Source: Burkholderiaceae bacterium
GTDB taxonomy: Bacteria > Pseudomonadota > Gammaproteobacteria > Burkholderiales > Burkholderiaceae_C
Direction of reading: 5' to 3'
Length of the DNA stretch: 64,000 bases
Assembly: GCA_913776825.1 (NCBI GenBank)
Contig: CAJYPV010000032.1
Location: 1-64,000, forward strand
Each line of letters begins with the position of its first letter. Position 1 is the stretch's first letter. The position numbers and the translations under genes were made by a program. This document shows positions 49,283 through 58,699 of this stretch, piece after piece. The notes under the pieces are model-generated. The model searched no databases, was not told where the DNA came from, and saw nothing but the letters and a program-made list of their open reading frames with translations.

Positions 49283-50730
49283 GCGAGCCCCCGAGGTTCA
49301 ACGACGCCGGATCGCGCCGGCACGGCCGGCGCCGTGGCGGTGGGCGCAGGCGGGGCCGCCATCATCACGCCGACCCACAGCCCGCGCGGGAGCGGTCGTG
49401 CCTCGATGCGCCAGCCATGCGCCTCGGCGATGGCGGCGCAGATCGACAGACCGAGGCCGGCGCCTTCGTCGCGGCGACCGGGACCGCGCCAGAAGCGCTC
49501 GAACAGATGGGGCAGGTCCTCCGGCGTGACGCCGGGTCCCTGGTCCTGGATGCCGAATCCATCGGGCGTGGCACGCAGGGTGACTTGATCGCCGGGGGCG
49601 CTGTGTTGAATCGCGTTCTCCAACAGGTTCTTGATCAGGGTGTACAGCGCGCCGCGATCGGCCAGCCAGGTGTGCAGCGACGGGTCGACCTGCAGCTGCA
49701 GGATGACCGAGCGCCGATCGGCCACCCGCGACATCACATCACAGACTTCCTCCAGGATGGGCTGCGGATCGATGGCGCTGCGCTGGTAGTTCAGCGGCTC
49801 GCTGGTCTCGGCCAGCAGCAGCAATTGCTGGACCTGGCGCGCCATGCGGTCGATGTCGGCCAGCACGCGCGCCCGGGCCTCGGGGCGATGGCCCAGCTCC
49901 ACCTGCGCCCGCACCAGCGCGAGCGGCGTCTTCAGCTCATGCGCGGCATGCGCCAGAAACTGCTGCTGCGCTTCGAAGCCCTGCTGCAATCGGTCCAGCG
50001 CCTGATTGAAGGCATTGACCAGCGGCCGGATCTCGGCCGGCTGCGCCGCCGCATCCAGACGCTCGCTCAAGGACGTGGGCGAGATGCGCTGCGCCGCCTG
50101 CGAGGCCGCATGCAGCGGCGTCAGGCTGCGCTTCAGCAGCCAGTGGAAGGACAGCAGGAAGACGACCAGGAACACCGCCGACATGGCCAGCACGCCGCGC
50201 CGCACGCCGGGCACGCTGAAGGTGTCGCGCATCAGGCCGATCAGCCGGTCACTGGCCGCCGCCTGCAGGGTCCAGCGATGGCCGGCATGCTCGACCACGC
50301 GCGTGGTCAGGTGCATGGCGACGCCCTGGTGGAGGAAGTCGCCCGCTGCGGCGCCGCTGCGGTCGGTGGCCTGCCCGAGCGGGCTGAGCGGCGCGGCGTC
50401 CATCAGCCGTGCGTCGGCATTGCTGTAGCGCACCCGGCCCTGTTCATCGAGGATGCGCACGGGAATTTCGGTGGCCAGGCTGGACAGGATCCAGGGCTCG
50501 ATGACCTGCGGATCGAAGCCGACCGGCTCGCCCTGCGCATTGAACTGGAGGTAGGTCGCCAGGGCATCGGCGAACAGGTCGGTCTTCTTGACCAGCAGGT
50601 CGCGTCGATAGAGGTCGCCGACCACGGCCACCACCAGCACCACGATCAGCGCGCTGGCGCCCATGCCGAGCAGGAAGAACAGGCGCAGCCGGGCTTGCAG
50701 GCTAAGAGAGGGGATGTTCACGGAGGGCAA
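49279..50730 (-). CDS. OmpR-partner sensor histidine kinase (QseC/PmrB-like)
   Basis: The 483-residue membrane kinase has TM1 ~18-38 and a periplasmic sensor (~39-178). TM2 (~180-198, VLAMSAVFLVVFLLSFHWLL) is followed by a HAMP-like region. The phospho-His264 lies in FLAHAAHELKTPLALVRAQ. The ATPase domain has NLLENAIQH, IQDQGPGVTPEDLPHLFERFWRG and GAGLGLSI. A Pro/Ala tail follows. Its start overlaps the regulator stop by 29 bases. The arrangement and HisKA type match QseC/PmrB/TctE-like sensors. The signal is unknown. Confidence 0.92.
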   Translation of the reverse strand: MPSVNIPSLSLQARLRLFFLLGMGASALIVVLVVAVVGDLYRRDLLVKKTDLFADALATYLQFNAQGEPVGFDPQVIEPWILSSLATEIPVRILDEQGRVRYSNADARLMDAAPLSPLGQATDRSGAAAGDFLHQGVAMHLTTRVVEHAGHRWTLQAAASDRLIGLMRDTFSVPGVRRGVLAMSAVFLVVFLLSFHWLLKRSLTPLHAASQAAQRISPTSLSERLDAAAQPAEIRPLVNAFNQALDRLQQGFEAQQQFLAHAAHELKTPLALVRAQVELGHRPEARARVLADIDRMARQVQQLLLLAETSEPLNYQRSAIDPQPILEEVCDVMSRVADRRSVILQLQVDPSLHTWLADRGALYTLIKNLLENAIQHSAPGDQVTLRATPDGFGIQDQGPGVTPEDLPHLFERFWRGPGRRDEGAGLGLSICAAIAEAHGWRIEARPLPRGLWVGVMMAAPPAPTATAPAVPARSGVVEPRGLA

Positions 50731-51385
50731 ACCCGTAGTTGCGGATGTTCTCGATCGCCAGCCGCGACCCGATGGCCATCAGCTTGCGGCGGATGCGGTG
50801 CAGCGCCACATCCAGCGCATTCGGCGTCACCGCCTCGCTCAGCCCCCATGCGGCCAGTTCCAGCGCGGCGCGGCGCACGGGCTGGCCGGCGGCACGCAGC
50901 AGCGTCACGACGATCTGCAGCTCGGTCGGCGCGAGCGAGACCGATTCCGTGCCGCAATGCAGCCGGCCCGAGTCCAGCTCCAGCCGCAGATCGTCATGGC
51001 AGGCGCTGCGTTCAAGCAGCGTGGCCGGGCGGCGCATCAGCGCGCGCACGCGGGCGACCAGCTCTTCCATCGAGAACGGCTTGGTCAGGTAATCGTCCGC
51101 GCCTGAATCGAGCCCGGCGACGCGGTCATGCAGCGCGTCGCGCGCGGTGAGCATCAGGCAGGGCGTGGTCTTTCCGGCGGCGCGCAGGCGGCGCACCAGT
51201 TCCAGGCCGTCGCCATCGGGCAAGCCGCGGTCGATGATCCAGACCGCGAAGTCCATCTGCTGCGCCGCTTCGCTGGCCTGCGCCAGCGTGCTGAAGGTAT
51301 CGACGGCGATGTGCGCCGCGAGCAGGGCCTCCCGGACCAGCTCGGCCATCCGTTCCAGGTCCTCGACGATCGCGATCCGATTCAT
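50702..51385 (-). CDS. OmpR-family response regulator
   Basis: The 227-residue regulator has a receiver (NRIAIVEDLERMAELVREAL, phospho-Asp52 in VWIIDRGLPDGDG, Lys in DYLTKPFSMEELVARV) and a C-terminal winged helix (LAPTELQIVVTLLRAAGQPVRRAALELAAWGLSEAVTPNALDVALHRIRRKL). It is the first gene of the three-gene operon with the kinase and lipoprotein hydrolase. It is divergent from the LysR gene with ~220 bases between. Confidence 0.93.
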   Translation of the reverse strand: MNRIAIVEDLERMAELVREALLAAHIAVDTFSTLAQASEAAQQMDFAVWIIDRGLPDGDGLELVRRLRAAGKTTPCLMLTARDALHDRVAGLDSGADDYLTKPFSMEELVARVRALMRRPATLLERSACHDDLRLELDSGRLHCGTESVSLAPTELQIVVTLLRAAGQPVRRAALELAAWGLSEAVTPNALDVALHRIRRKLMAIGSRLAIENIRNYGFALREHPLS

Positions 51386-51606
51386 GGTGTCATCTTAGAA
51401 GGGCGGCCCGGCCGTCGCCGGCACGCCCGGCCGCGTCCGACGGCCGATTCGATGGTGCGCCAGCGGGCGCTGGGCGATGAAACGGCGCAGTGTCGCGTCG
51501 GCCGAATTACGGAATTCTTTCCGCTCCGGCGAGTGAGCGAGGCCGTCTTGCTTGGCGGGAGGCGTGCTTTGGGCGCGTGTCGATCTGCGGATTTACAGTC
51601 CGCCAA

Positions 51607-52539
51607 ATGAATCCGTCGCTGTTGCCGTCGTTGGCCTGGTTTGCCCACATTGCCCGCCATGGCAGCTTCACGCGCGCCGCCGATGAGATGGGGGTGACCC
51701 GCGCCGCCCTGTCCCAGAACCTCAAGGCGCTGGAACAGGCGCTGGGCGTGCGGCTGATGTATCGCACCACGCGGCACATGTCGTTGACCGAGGCCGGACA
51801 GCGGCTGTTCGATGCGCTGGGTCCGGCGTTGGGTGAGATTCAGCAGGCCGTCCAGACCTTGGATGACCTGCGCGACCGCCCTTCCGGAACCGTGCGCATC
51901 AACACCTCGCGCCTGGCCGCGAGAGCCTTGATCGAGCCGCACCTGACGGAATTTCACCTGCGCCATCCCCAGGTGACGATCGAGCTGGTGATGGCGGATT
52001 CGCTGTCCAACATCATTGCCGACGGCTGTGATGTCGGCATCCGGCTGGGTCAGAGCCTGGCGGAGCACATGGTGGCGGTGCCGATCAGCCCGGAGCTGTC
52101 GATGGCCGTGGTGGCCTCACCGGACTATCTGAAGCGCCACGGCGTGCCGCGAAAGCCGGCCGACCTCGCGCAGCACAACTGCATCAACTACCGGTTCCCA
52201 GGCACCGGCGCGATTCACGACTGGGAGTTCACCGATCCTGCCGAGCCGGACATCCGGGTGACCCGGACCGTGGCCGGCAGTCTGGTGACCAACGACGACC
52301 AGAGCAGCATTCACGCGGCGCTGCAGGGATTGGGACTGACCCAGATCGTGGACCTGGCGGTGCGCGACGCGCTGGCCTCGGGTCAACTGGTTCAGGTGCT
52401 CGAAGACTGGCGTCATCGGCACGCGGGCTTTTATCTCTACACGCCAGCCCGGCAACATCTGGCGCCCAAGATCCGCGCGTTGATCGACTTTCTGGTGGAG
52501 AAGCGCGAGGGGCTGGCCGTCCCGCTCGCAGCCCGTTGA
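51607..52539 (+). CDS. LysR-family transcriptional regulator
   Basis: The 310-residue regulator has winged helix NPSLLPSLAWFAHIARHGSFTRAADEMGVTRAALSQNLKALEQALGVRLMYRTTRHMSLTEAG and an effector-binding domain with GTVRINTSRLAARALIEPHL and GCDVGIRLGQSLAEHMVAVPI, typical of the group near AaeR/DsdC-like family members. The frame is open from 51490, but the ATG at 51607 begins the conserved part. No divergent metabolic gene is adjacent (the neighbour is a two-component regulator), so its target is unknown. Confidence 0.88.
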   Translation: MNPSLLPSLAWFAHIARHGSFTRAADEMGVTRAALSQNLKALEQALGVRLMYRTTRHMSLTEAGQRLFDALGPALGEIQQAVQTLDDLRDRPSGTVRINTSRLAARALIEPHLTEFHLRHPQVTIELVMADSLSNIIADGCDVGIRLGQSLAEHMVAVPISPELSMAVVASPDYLKRHGVPRKPADLAQHNCINYRFPGTGAIHDWEFTDPAEPDIRVTRTVAGSLVTNDDQSSIHAALQGLGLTQIVDLAVRDALASGQLVQVLEDWRHRHAGFYLYTPARQHLAPKIRALIDFLVEKREGLAVPLAAR

Positions 52540-52668
52540 ATCGTCAGCGCGCGGTCATCACATGTTGACTTCGGCTCGCCCGACTGTTGCAGCGCCGCGC
52601 GAACTGACCTTGGCGCCACATTCGCCCGATGAATAGCGAGGACCTTTACCGACGAGTGGTTGAGACAC

Positions 52669-52686
52669 CCGGGAGCTTGCTCCCGG
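52669..52686 (-). terminator. Hairpin CCGGGAGC-TT-GCTCCCGG
   Basis: An 8-base perfect stem lies downstream of the minus-strand orphan gene (stop at 52729). Confidence 0.5.
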
Positions 52687-52728
52687 CTCCTAGCCTGGTC
52701 GAGCGCGCCGCTTCAAGCAGGAGGCGAG

Positions 52729-53205
52729 TCAGTTTTGTGGACCCGCCTGCCGTGCCCCCAGGACGTCGCGCATTTCTGCCACCAGGTTCGCCAGCGATAT
52801 TGCACTCACCGGCACCGTTCCAAGACGTGCCTCGTTGGCCAGCTTCCAAGTCAAATGCAGCCTTCCCTCTGAAGGAATGAGGAAACACAAGACGTCGTCC
52901 GTTGTTGGCCCCCAGTCAAGCCAGCGGAGTGCCTCGTGCAACGCAGGCGCTTCCTGACTTGAGAGCAGATCGAACGCGGCTTGGATAGAAAGCTCGGACA
53001 ACTCAGCTTCGTGTTGAAGCAGCGCATCCGGCCGACGTAGGCGCGCCTCGCTCGCTTCGAGCCTCGGGAGAAAGGCGGGCAAAAACGGATATCGGTCATT
53101 GGGCGTCAGGCACTGGTTGCCCGCCCAAATTTCTACCGCGACGCCGTCGGCTTGCCGTTCTTCGACTACGAATGCGAAGGTGGCCTTCGCCCCTACTGTC
53201 TTCAT
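52729..53205 (-). CDS. Hypothetical protein, immunity-protein-like
   Basis: The 158-residue soluble protein lies in a lower-GC, accessory-looking stretch. The N-terminal strand pattern FAFVVEERQADGVAVEIWAGNQCLTPNDRYPFLPAFLPRLEASEARL recalls bacterial polymorphic-toxin immunity proteins (strand, loop with Asn-Asp, helix), but I cannot match a named family. The C-terminus has DWGPTTDDVLCFLIPSEGRLHLTWKLA. The ATG at 53205 has AGGA nearby, and the frame extends to 53271. No toxin gene is adjacent. Either it is an orphan immunity gene or a different small family. Confidence 0.55.
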   Translation of the reverse strand: MKTVGAKATFAFVVEERQADGVAVEIWAGNQCLTPNDRYPFLPAFLPRLEASEARLRRPDALLQHEAELSELSIQAAFDLLSSQEAPALHEALRWLDWGPTTDDVLCFLIPSEGRLHLTWKLANEARLGTVPVSAISLANLVAEMRDVLGARQAGPQN

Positions 53206-53622
53206 CAATCCTGCCCTTCTCTCCCGATTCGTAGAAGTAACCGCGCAATCTCGAGGCGCGCGCGCCGACATTGGCTAGCGCGGCAACGGCGACCGTCATC
53301 CCATGTTCAACCCTGTTGCACATCGTCGCCGAAGCATAGTCACTGGCTGTCCAACTTCTGAGGGTCAGTTCAGTCGTTGATGGACACGAGCATCCTAGGC
53401 GCCGCTCAGCGGATCAACATGAGTTGCCTGGACGCTTACGTTGAATCGCTGCGTCGTCAGGTCCGACGTCGTCCCCGGTCGTCGACTGTCAATCGTCGTT
53501 GAACACTGATGTACGCAGCCGGGCCTGACGCTCAGCGGGCCCGATTCCTAGGATCACTTCATCGAACCGTTGTACTCCGCGCGCTCTGTCTGGCGGCGGG
53601 CGGTTCGATGCGGAGTCCATGA
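53206..53622. other. Intergenic region with no recognisable feature
   Basis: This 417-base, lower-GC stretch lies between the orphan gene and the oxidoreductase gene. The short frames have no ribosome sites or family features. It probably carries both promoters. Confidence 0.5.
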
Positions 53623-54726
53623 ATGACAGTAAAGCAAATTCGGGTTGGCCTCATCGGTGCCGACACCCAGGCCAGTTGGGCGGGCGCCTCCCATGTGCCG
53701 GCGATCCAGGCGCATCCAGGCTTGACCCTCGCGGCGGTCGCCACGCGGCGTGAAGCCAGCGCAAAGGCCGCGGCCGAAGCCTTTGGTGCCGAGCGCTGGT
53801 ACGCCGATCCCTACGCCTTGATCGAGGCCGAGGACATCGACCTGGTCACGGTGGCCGTGAAGGTGCCCGCACATGCGGATCTCGTGCGCGCCGCCCTGAA
53901 AGCCGGCAAGGCGGTGTATTGCGAGGCGCCGCTGGGCGTGGATCTCGCCGAAACCCAGGCGCTGGCCGAGGCGGCCACCGGACTGCACACCGCGATCGGA
54001 GTGCAGGGGCGCCACAACCCGTCGGTGCGACGCGCGGTGGCGCTGGTGCAGTCCGGCCGGTTGGGTCGGCTGATGTCGGCCAGCGTGCGCGCGACGACCT
54101 TCGGCTTCGGTCCGCAGTCGCCGAGCGTCTACGACTACTTCAACAAGGCGGCCTCCGGCGCCAGCTTCCTGACCATCACCACGGCGCATGTGCTGGATGT
54201 CGTGGAGGCGGTGCTGGGCACCATCACCGAGGTCGACGCACGCACCGAGCGCCTCTGGCCCACCATCGAGCTGGTCGACACCGGGGAGACGTCGGTGCGG
54301 GAGATCGCTGACCATGTCGATCTGATCGCGAAGACGACATCCGGCGCCTCGGTGTCGGTTCAGGTGTTGGCCGGCGTCGCGCCGGAGGATGCGCAATTCG
54401 TGATGGAGCTGCGCGGCTCGCTGGGACGTTTGACGCTCACCGGACATCACGCGGCCGGTGTGCAGGTGGGCGACCTGACCCTTCATGCCACGGTGGACGT
54501 GGAGGCGCCGGACGCGCCGATGGCGACCGGCGTCGGACCCACTGCCGCTGCGTTCTGGGCGGGCGCCGCGATCAATGTGGGCGAGCTGTATGACAGCCTG
54601 GCCCGGGACCTGCAGCGCGGGACGTTCCATACGACCGGCTTTGCGCAGGCCGTGCACAGCGCGCGACTGGTGGCGGCGGTCGAGCGTGCGGCGGTATCGG
54701 GCGTGCGACAGCGCATCGACGGGTAA
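53623..54726 (+). CDS. Gfo/Idh/MocA-family oxidoreductase
   Basis: The 367-residue NAD(P)-binding protein has IRVGLIGADTQASWAGASHVPAIQAHPGLTLAAVATRR, then KAGKAVYCEAPLGVDLAETQALAEAA. The usual EKP is EAP, so the catalytic Lys of the EKP motif is replaced by Ala, which may alter chemistry. The C-terminal domain includes GASFLTITTAHVLDVVEAVLG with the conserved His. It resembles galactose 1-dehydrogenase (Gal80p-like) members. It lies ~260 bases upstream of the amidohydrolase operon on the same strand and may belong to the same pathway. Confidence 0.85.
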   Translation: MTVKQIRVGLIGADTQASWAGASHVPAIQAHPGLTLAAVATRREASAKAAAEAFGAERWYADPYALIEAEDIDLVTVAVKVPAHADLVRAALKAGKAVYCEAPLGVDLAETQALAEAATGLHTAIGVQGRHNPSVRRAVALVQSGRLGRLMSASVRATTFGFGPQSPSVYDYFNKAASGASFLTITTAHVLDVVEAVLGTITEVDARTERLWPTIELVDTGETSVREIADHVDLIAKTTSGASVSVQVLAGVAPEDAQFVMELRGSLGRLTLTGHHAAGVQVGDLTLHATVDVEAPDAPMATGVGPTAAAFWAGAAINVGELYDSLARDLQRGTFHTTGFAQAVHSARLVAAVERAAVSGVRQRIDG

Positions 54727-54987
54727 GCGCGCGGCGGGATGCGCAGTCGTCCCGTGCGGGAATCGGCTCAAGGCATGGATCGGCGATCGGTCGCGACCCG
54801 CTCGCCGCTGCCCCCCACGGTCGAATCGTCCTGCACAGAGCAGGATCAGTCAGTGACGCCCCGCCGGCGAGTCGGCAAGATTTTCCCCTTGTTCATCGAG
54901 GCGTTGGACGCCGACGTCTGACGTTGCGTCTCGATGCCATGGAGCGCCATCGCGCGCTCCTTCGACTCTCATCCAGGGGAACTGACT

Positions 54988-56820
54988 GTGAAGTGGACGC
55001 AGCTGATCGGAATCACCTTGCTGGCCTGCCTGGCCGGTGCGGGCACATGGGCCCAGTCCGGCGATTCGACGCCGGTGACGCCGGCGGCCTCGGGCGCCGA
55101 CCTCATCGTCTTCAACGCCCGGATCCACACCGGCAATCCGGCGCAGCCGGCCGCCACGGCGCTGGCGGTCAAGCAAGGTCGCATCTATTCGGTGGGCTCG
55201 GACAGCGACATCCTCGCCTTGAAGAGCGCCATCACCCGCGTCATCGATTCGCGCGGCCGTCGCCTGATTCCCGGCCTGATCGATGCCCACACCCATGTGC
55301 TGAATGAGGGCGGCTACAACTACACCCTGCGCTGGGACGGCGTGCCCACGCTGCGCCGCGCTCTGGCGATGGTCAGCGAGCAGGCCCGGCGCGTGCCGGA
55401 AGGGCATTGGGTGAAAGTGACCGGCGGCTGGTCGCCCTATCAATTCGAAGAGAAGCGCTTTCCCACGCTCGATGAGGTGCAGCGTGCCGCGCCGGATCGG
55501 CCGCTGATCATCCAGTACGCCTACAACCGCGCCTATCTCAACACGAAGGCGATGCAGGCGCTGGGCATCGGCACGCCGCGCTTTCCGCTGCTGCCCGAGA
55601 CGGTGCTGGAGAAGGACGATCAAGGCCGCTACACCGGCCTGATCCATGGCAACACCTTCCAGTTCATCGCCATCGAGGCCATGGTGCCTCAGCTGTCGTT
55701 CGAGGAAGAAGTCAGCTCGCTGATCCAGACCGTGCACACGCTCAACCGCGTGGGCATCACCGGCATCGTCGATGCGGGCACGGGCTTCCGCGGCTATCCG
55801 AAGGCATTGCCGACGGTGCAGGCGGTCATGCGAGACAACCGGCTCAACCTCCGGATGCCGTTCGTGGACATCCAGTTCGGGGAAGGGCCGTCCTTCAACA
55901 TGGTCGATGCCCAACTCACCGCGATCACCCGGACCGCCCCGATCGCGCCGGGACACAACCTGCATCCGCAACTGGCCCATGGCCATGTCTACCAGGGCGC
56001 GGGCGAACTGCTGTCGGCCGAGGTCCATGACCACGAGAACTTCGACCGCCCGGCCGTCATCATTCCGCCTGCCAAGATGAAGGAGCTCGTCGACCGGGAC
56101 ATCTCGAAGCTGATCCAGCGTCGCATCCCGTTCCGTCTGCACATCAGCTATGACGAGAACATCACGCCGTTCCTCGATGCGCTCGAAGCGCTGAATGCGC
56201 GGATGCCGATCGATGGCCTGCGCTGGAGCCTGGAGCATGCTGAAACCATCAGCCCCGAGAACATCGCGCGGGTGAAGGCGCTCGGCGGTGGCATTGCGCT
56301 CGACACCAAGATGGCGCTGCATGCCGATGGCTTCATCGCCACCCATGGGCTGGAGAAAGCGCTGCAGACCCCGCGACTGCGCCAGCTCGTGGACAGCGGC
56401 ATTCCGCTGGCGATGACCACCGACGCCTTCCGTGCCGCGTCGTTCAATCCGTGGGTGGGACTGAGCTGGATGGTCACCGGCCGATCGATCGCCGGCACCG
56501 AGGTGCTGGCCAAGGACAACCGGCTCACCCGCGCCGAGGCGCTGGCGCTGTTCACCCGCAAGGCCGCCTGGTTCATGCAGGCGGAATCGGAGCTCGGCAT
56601 GATCGCGCCCGGTCAGTTGGCGGACTTCGCGCTGCTCGATCAGGACTATTTCGAGGTGGCGGAATCGCGGATCAAAACCATCAGCTCGGTGCTCACCGTC
56701 ATGGATGGCCGCGTGGTGTACGGGGCGCAGGACTATCAGTCGCTGTCGCCGGTGCTGCCGGCGATCCTGCCCACCTGGTCCCCGATCCGTCACTTCGGTG
56801 GCTATGCCGACGCGCGCTGA
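54988..56820 (+). CDS. Exported amidohydrolase, YtcJ family
   Basis: The 610-residue metal-dependent hydrolase starts at GTG (54988), supported by AGGGGA just upstream and an immediate signal peptide (KWTQLIGITLLACLAGAGTWAQ). The domain has ADLIVFNARIHTG, metal site LIPGLIDAHTHVLNEGG (HxH), FRLHISYDEN and LRWSLEHAETISPENIARVKAL, then the late Asp in MTTDAFRAASFNPW and GQLADFALLDQDYF. YtcJ-type enzymes are broad amidases or formamidases with few known substrates. The exported location and adjacent outer-membrane channel suggest degrading an external compound in the periplasm. First of a four-gene operon. Confidence 0.88.
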   Translation: MKWTQLIGITLLACLAGAGTWAQSGDSTPVTPAASGADLIVFNARIHTGNPAQPAATALAVKQGRIYSVGSDSDILALKSAITRVIDSRGRRLIPGLIDAHTHVLNEGGYNYTLRWDGVPTLRRALAMVSEQARRVPEGHWVKVTGGWSPYQFEEKRFPTLDEVQRAAPDRPLIIQYAYNRAYLNTKAMQALGIGTPRFPLLPETVLEKDDQGRYTGLIHGNTFQFIAIEAMVPQLSFEEEVSSLIQTVHTLNRVGITGIVDAGTGFRGYPKALPTVQAVMRDNRLNLRMPFVDIQFGEGPSFNMVDAQLTAITRTAPIAPGHNLHPQLAHGHVYQGAGELLSAEVHDHENFDRPAVIIPPAKMKELVDRDISKLIQRRIPFRLHISYDENITPFLDALEALNARMPIDGLRWSLEHAETISPENIARVKALGGGIALDTKMALHADGFIATHGLEKALQTPRLRQLVDSGIPLAMTTDAFRAASFNPWVGLSWMVTGRSIAGTEVLAKDNRLTRAEALALFTRKAAWFMQAESELGMIAPGQLADFALLDQDYFEVAESRIKTISSVLTVMDGRVVYGAQDYQSLSPVLPAILPTWSPIRHFGGYADAR

Positions 56821-56848
56821 GCCGCCGGCCGCAACAGGAAACCCATCG

Positions 56849-57286
56849 ATGACTCAGCAGAGCCACGAGGCCGCCCGCCATGACGGCCGCGCGGTGCAGA
56901 CGGATCTCACCCGCTTGCTCAAGCGCTACGAGACCGCGTTGAACACCTCGGACCTCGAGGCCGTGATGCAGGCCTTCGCCGCCGATGCGGTCTTCATGGC
57001 GCCGAATCGAGCCGCTGTGGTCGGCGCACCCGGCATCCGCGCGGCGTATCTCCACCTGTTCGAGCAACTCTCGTTCGAGACTTCGATTCAAGTGGAAGAG
57101 GTCCGACCGATCGCCGACGGCTGGGCCTTTGCGCGCACCCGGTCGGCGGGCGTCGTGAAGCTGAAGCCGGGCGGCGAGCGGGTGGAGGATGCGAACCACG
57201 AGCTCTTCATCCTGCAGCGCACCGAAGACGCGGCCTGGCGCATCGCGCGCTACTGCTTCGCCAGCACTCTGCTGTTGCGTCGCTGA
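56849..57286 (+). CDS. NTF2/SnoaL-like domain protein (SgcJ/EcaC type)
   Basis: The 145-residue cytoplasmic protein has a cone-shaped NTF2-like fold: LTRLLKRYETALNTSDLEAVMQAFAADAVFMAPN, VVGAPGIRAAYLHLFEQLSF and FILQRTEDAAWRIARYCF. Such proteins act as small isomerases, hydratases or ligand binders, often within catabolic clusters. AGGA lies near the ATG. It starts 28 bases after the amidohydrolase stop, and the AlgE-like gene starts 3 bases after its own stop. It is a probable pathway partner, with unknown activity. Confidence 0.85.
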   Translation: MTQQSHEAARHDGRAVQTDLTRLLKRYETALNTSDLEAVMQAFAADAVFMAPNRAAVVGAPGIRAAYLHLFEQLSFETSIQVEEVRPIADGWAFARTRSAGVVKLKPGGERVEDANHELFILQRTEDAAWRIARYCFASTLLLRR

Positions 57287-57289
57287 CCC

Positions 57290-58699
57290 GTGGCCATCAT
57301 TGCGCGCCGTGTGCGTGCTTTCCTTGGCCAAGTTGGCGGAGCGGCGTGGCCGACGGCCATCGGCGGGCTGCTCATGCTGAGCGCAGGGAGCGTCAGCGCT
57401 CAATTCAGCCCGCTGCGTTTCGATGATGCCGCGGCGGCACCGCGTGTCCGCTGCGCCGCCGGGTCATCGACGGCGTCGTGTGCCGAAGCGCCGCCGATGG
57501 CTGATCGCTGGCGCTGGCGCGTCGGTGGCGATCTTCGGCTGCGCTATGAATACACCGGCCACCCGCGTTATGGGCTGGACCCTCAAGACCGGCATGGCGT
57601 GCTGATGGCGCGGGCCTCGGCGTTCGTGGATCTGAGTTGGGACGACACCTGGCGCGCCTTTGTGCAACTGGCCAGCTCCGAGACGCAAGGTCGTGCCGCC
57701 GGGCCATCGCCGGTGGATGAGAACCGCCTGGATCCGAGCAATGCGTTCCTGGAATGGCGCAGCGCCACGGCCGCGCGCACGGTGGGATGGCGGGTCGGCA
57801 TCCAGGAGCTGCAGTTTGGCTCCGGACGCGCCATCGACGTTCGCGAGGGACCGAACGTGCGCCGGAGCTTCGAGGCGGTGCGCGGATTCATCGCCGCGGG
57901 TGCCTGGCGGCTGGATGGCTTCAGCGCGGCGCCGCGCCAGAATCGACAGGGCGCCTGGGATGACCGGCGCTCGCCCACCCAGCGGCTGCAGGGCGTTTAT
58001 GCCACCCGCACCGGCGTCGTGAGTGATTGGGATGTCTATGCGCTGCACTTCCGCGATGACGCGGCACGCTATGCGCAGGGCACGGCGAGCGAGCGTCGCT
58101 GGTCCCTGGGCACACGGCTGTTCGGTGCGCGCGAGGCCTGGGACTGGAATTGGGAAGCGATCGCCCAAGGCGGACGCTTTGGGCCGGCGCGCATCCGGGC
58201 CTGGTCGTTGGCGACGGACACCGGCTACACCTGGACGGGCAGCGCCGGGCAACCGCGTGCCGCGCTGCTGGTCGCCGTGGCCACGGGGGACCGCCGTCCG
58301 GAGGATGGGCGCTTGGGCACGCTCAATCCGATCTATCCCCGAGGCAACTACTTCGGCGACGAAGCCACGCTCGGTCCGCGGAACTTCTTCAATCTCCAAC
58401 CGGCGTTGTCGATGCGGATCGGGCCGAACCTGCGCATGAATGCCGGCGTCGACTTCTTCTGGCGCTACAGCACGGGCGATGGCGTTTACGCGCCGAATGG
58501 ACAATTGATCCGCACGGGTCGGGACAGCCGGGCCCGCTTCGTGGCGACGGTGGGCTCCCTGGGCACGACATGGGCGTTCTCGCCGGGCTGGTCGGCCACG
58601 GCAGTGATGGCCTACGCTCGGCCCGGCGCCTTCTTGCGCGAGACAGGGGCCGATGATCCGCTGAGCTTCATCAGCCTCGGCCTTCACCATCGATTCTGA
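57290..58699 (+). CDS. Alginate-export (AlgE-like) outer-membrane channel family protein
   Basis: The 469-residue outer-membrane barrel starts at GTG. It has a signal ending in SAGSVSAQ, then strand-rich text with alternating aromatic residues (WRWRVGGDLRLRYEYTGHPRYG, AFLEWRSATAARTVGWRVGIQELQFGSGRAIDVREGPNVRRSFEAVRGF) and the terminal Phe (LGLHHRF) needed for barrel assembly. VGIQELQFGSGR and REGPNVRRSF are typical of Alginate_exp domain proteins. Despite the name, most members have unknown cargo. Here it likely passes the substrate or product of the amidohydrolase. It is coupled to its neighbours by 3- and 1-base junctions. Confidence 0.88.
   Translation: MAIIARRVRAFLGQVGGAAWPTAIGGLLMLSAGSVSAQFSPLRFDDAAAAPRVRCAAGSSTASCAEAPPMADRWRWRVGGDLRLRYEYTGHPRYGLDPQDRHGVLMARASAFVDLSWDDTWRAFVQLASSETQGRAAGPSPVDENRLDPSNAFLEWRSATAARTVGWRVGIQELQFGSGRAIDVREGPNVRRSFEAVRGFIAAGAWRLDGFSAAPRQNRQGAWDDRRSPTQRLQGVYATRTGVVSDWDVYALHFRDDAARYAQGTASERRWSLGTRLFGAREAWDWNWEAIAQGGRFGPARIRAWSLATDTGYTWTGSAGQPRAALLVAVATGDRRPEDGRLGTLNPIYPRGNYFGDEATLGPRNFFNLQPALSMRIGPNLRMNAGVDFFWRYSTGDGVYAPNGQLIRTGRDSRARFVATVGSLGTTWAFSPGWSATAVMAYARPGAFLRETGADDPLSFISLGLHHRF

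Noticed and set aside
54850-56793. 647-codon frame antisense to the amidohydrolase gene
   Set aside because: Shadow of the plus-strand metal-dependent hydrolase with intact HxH motif and signal peptide.
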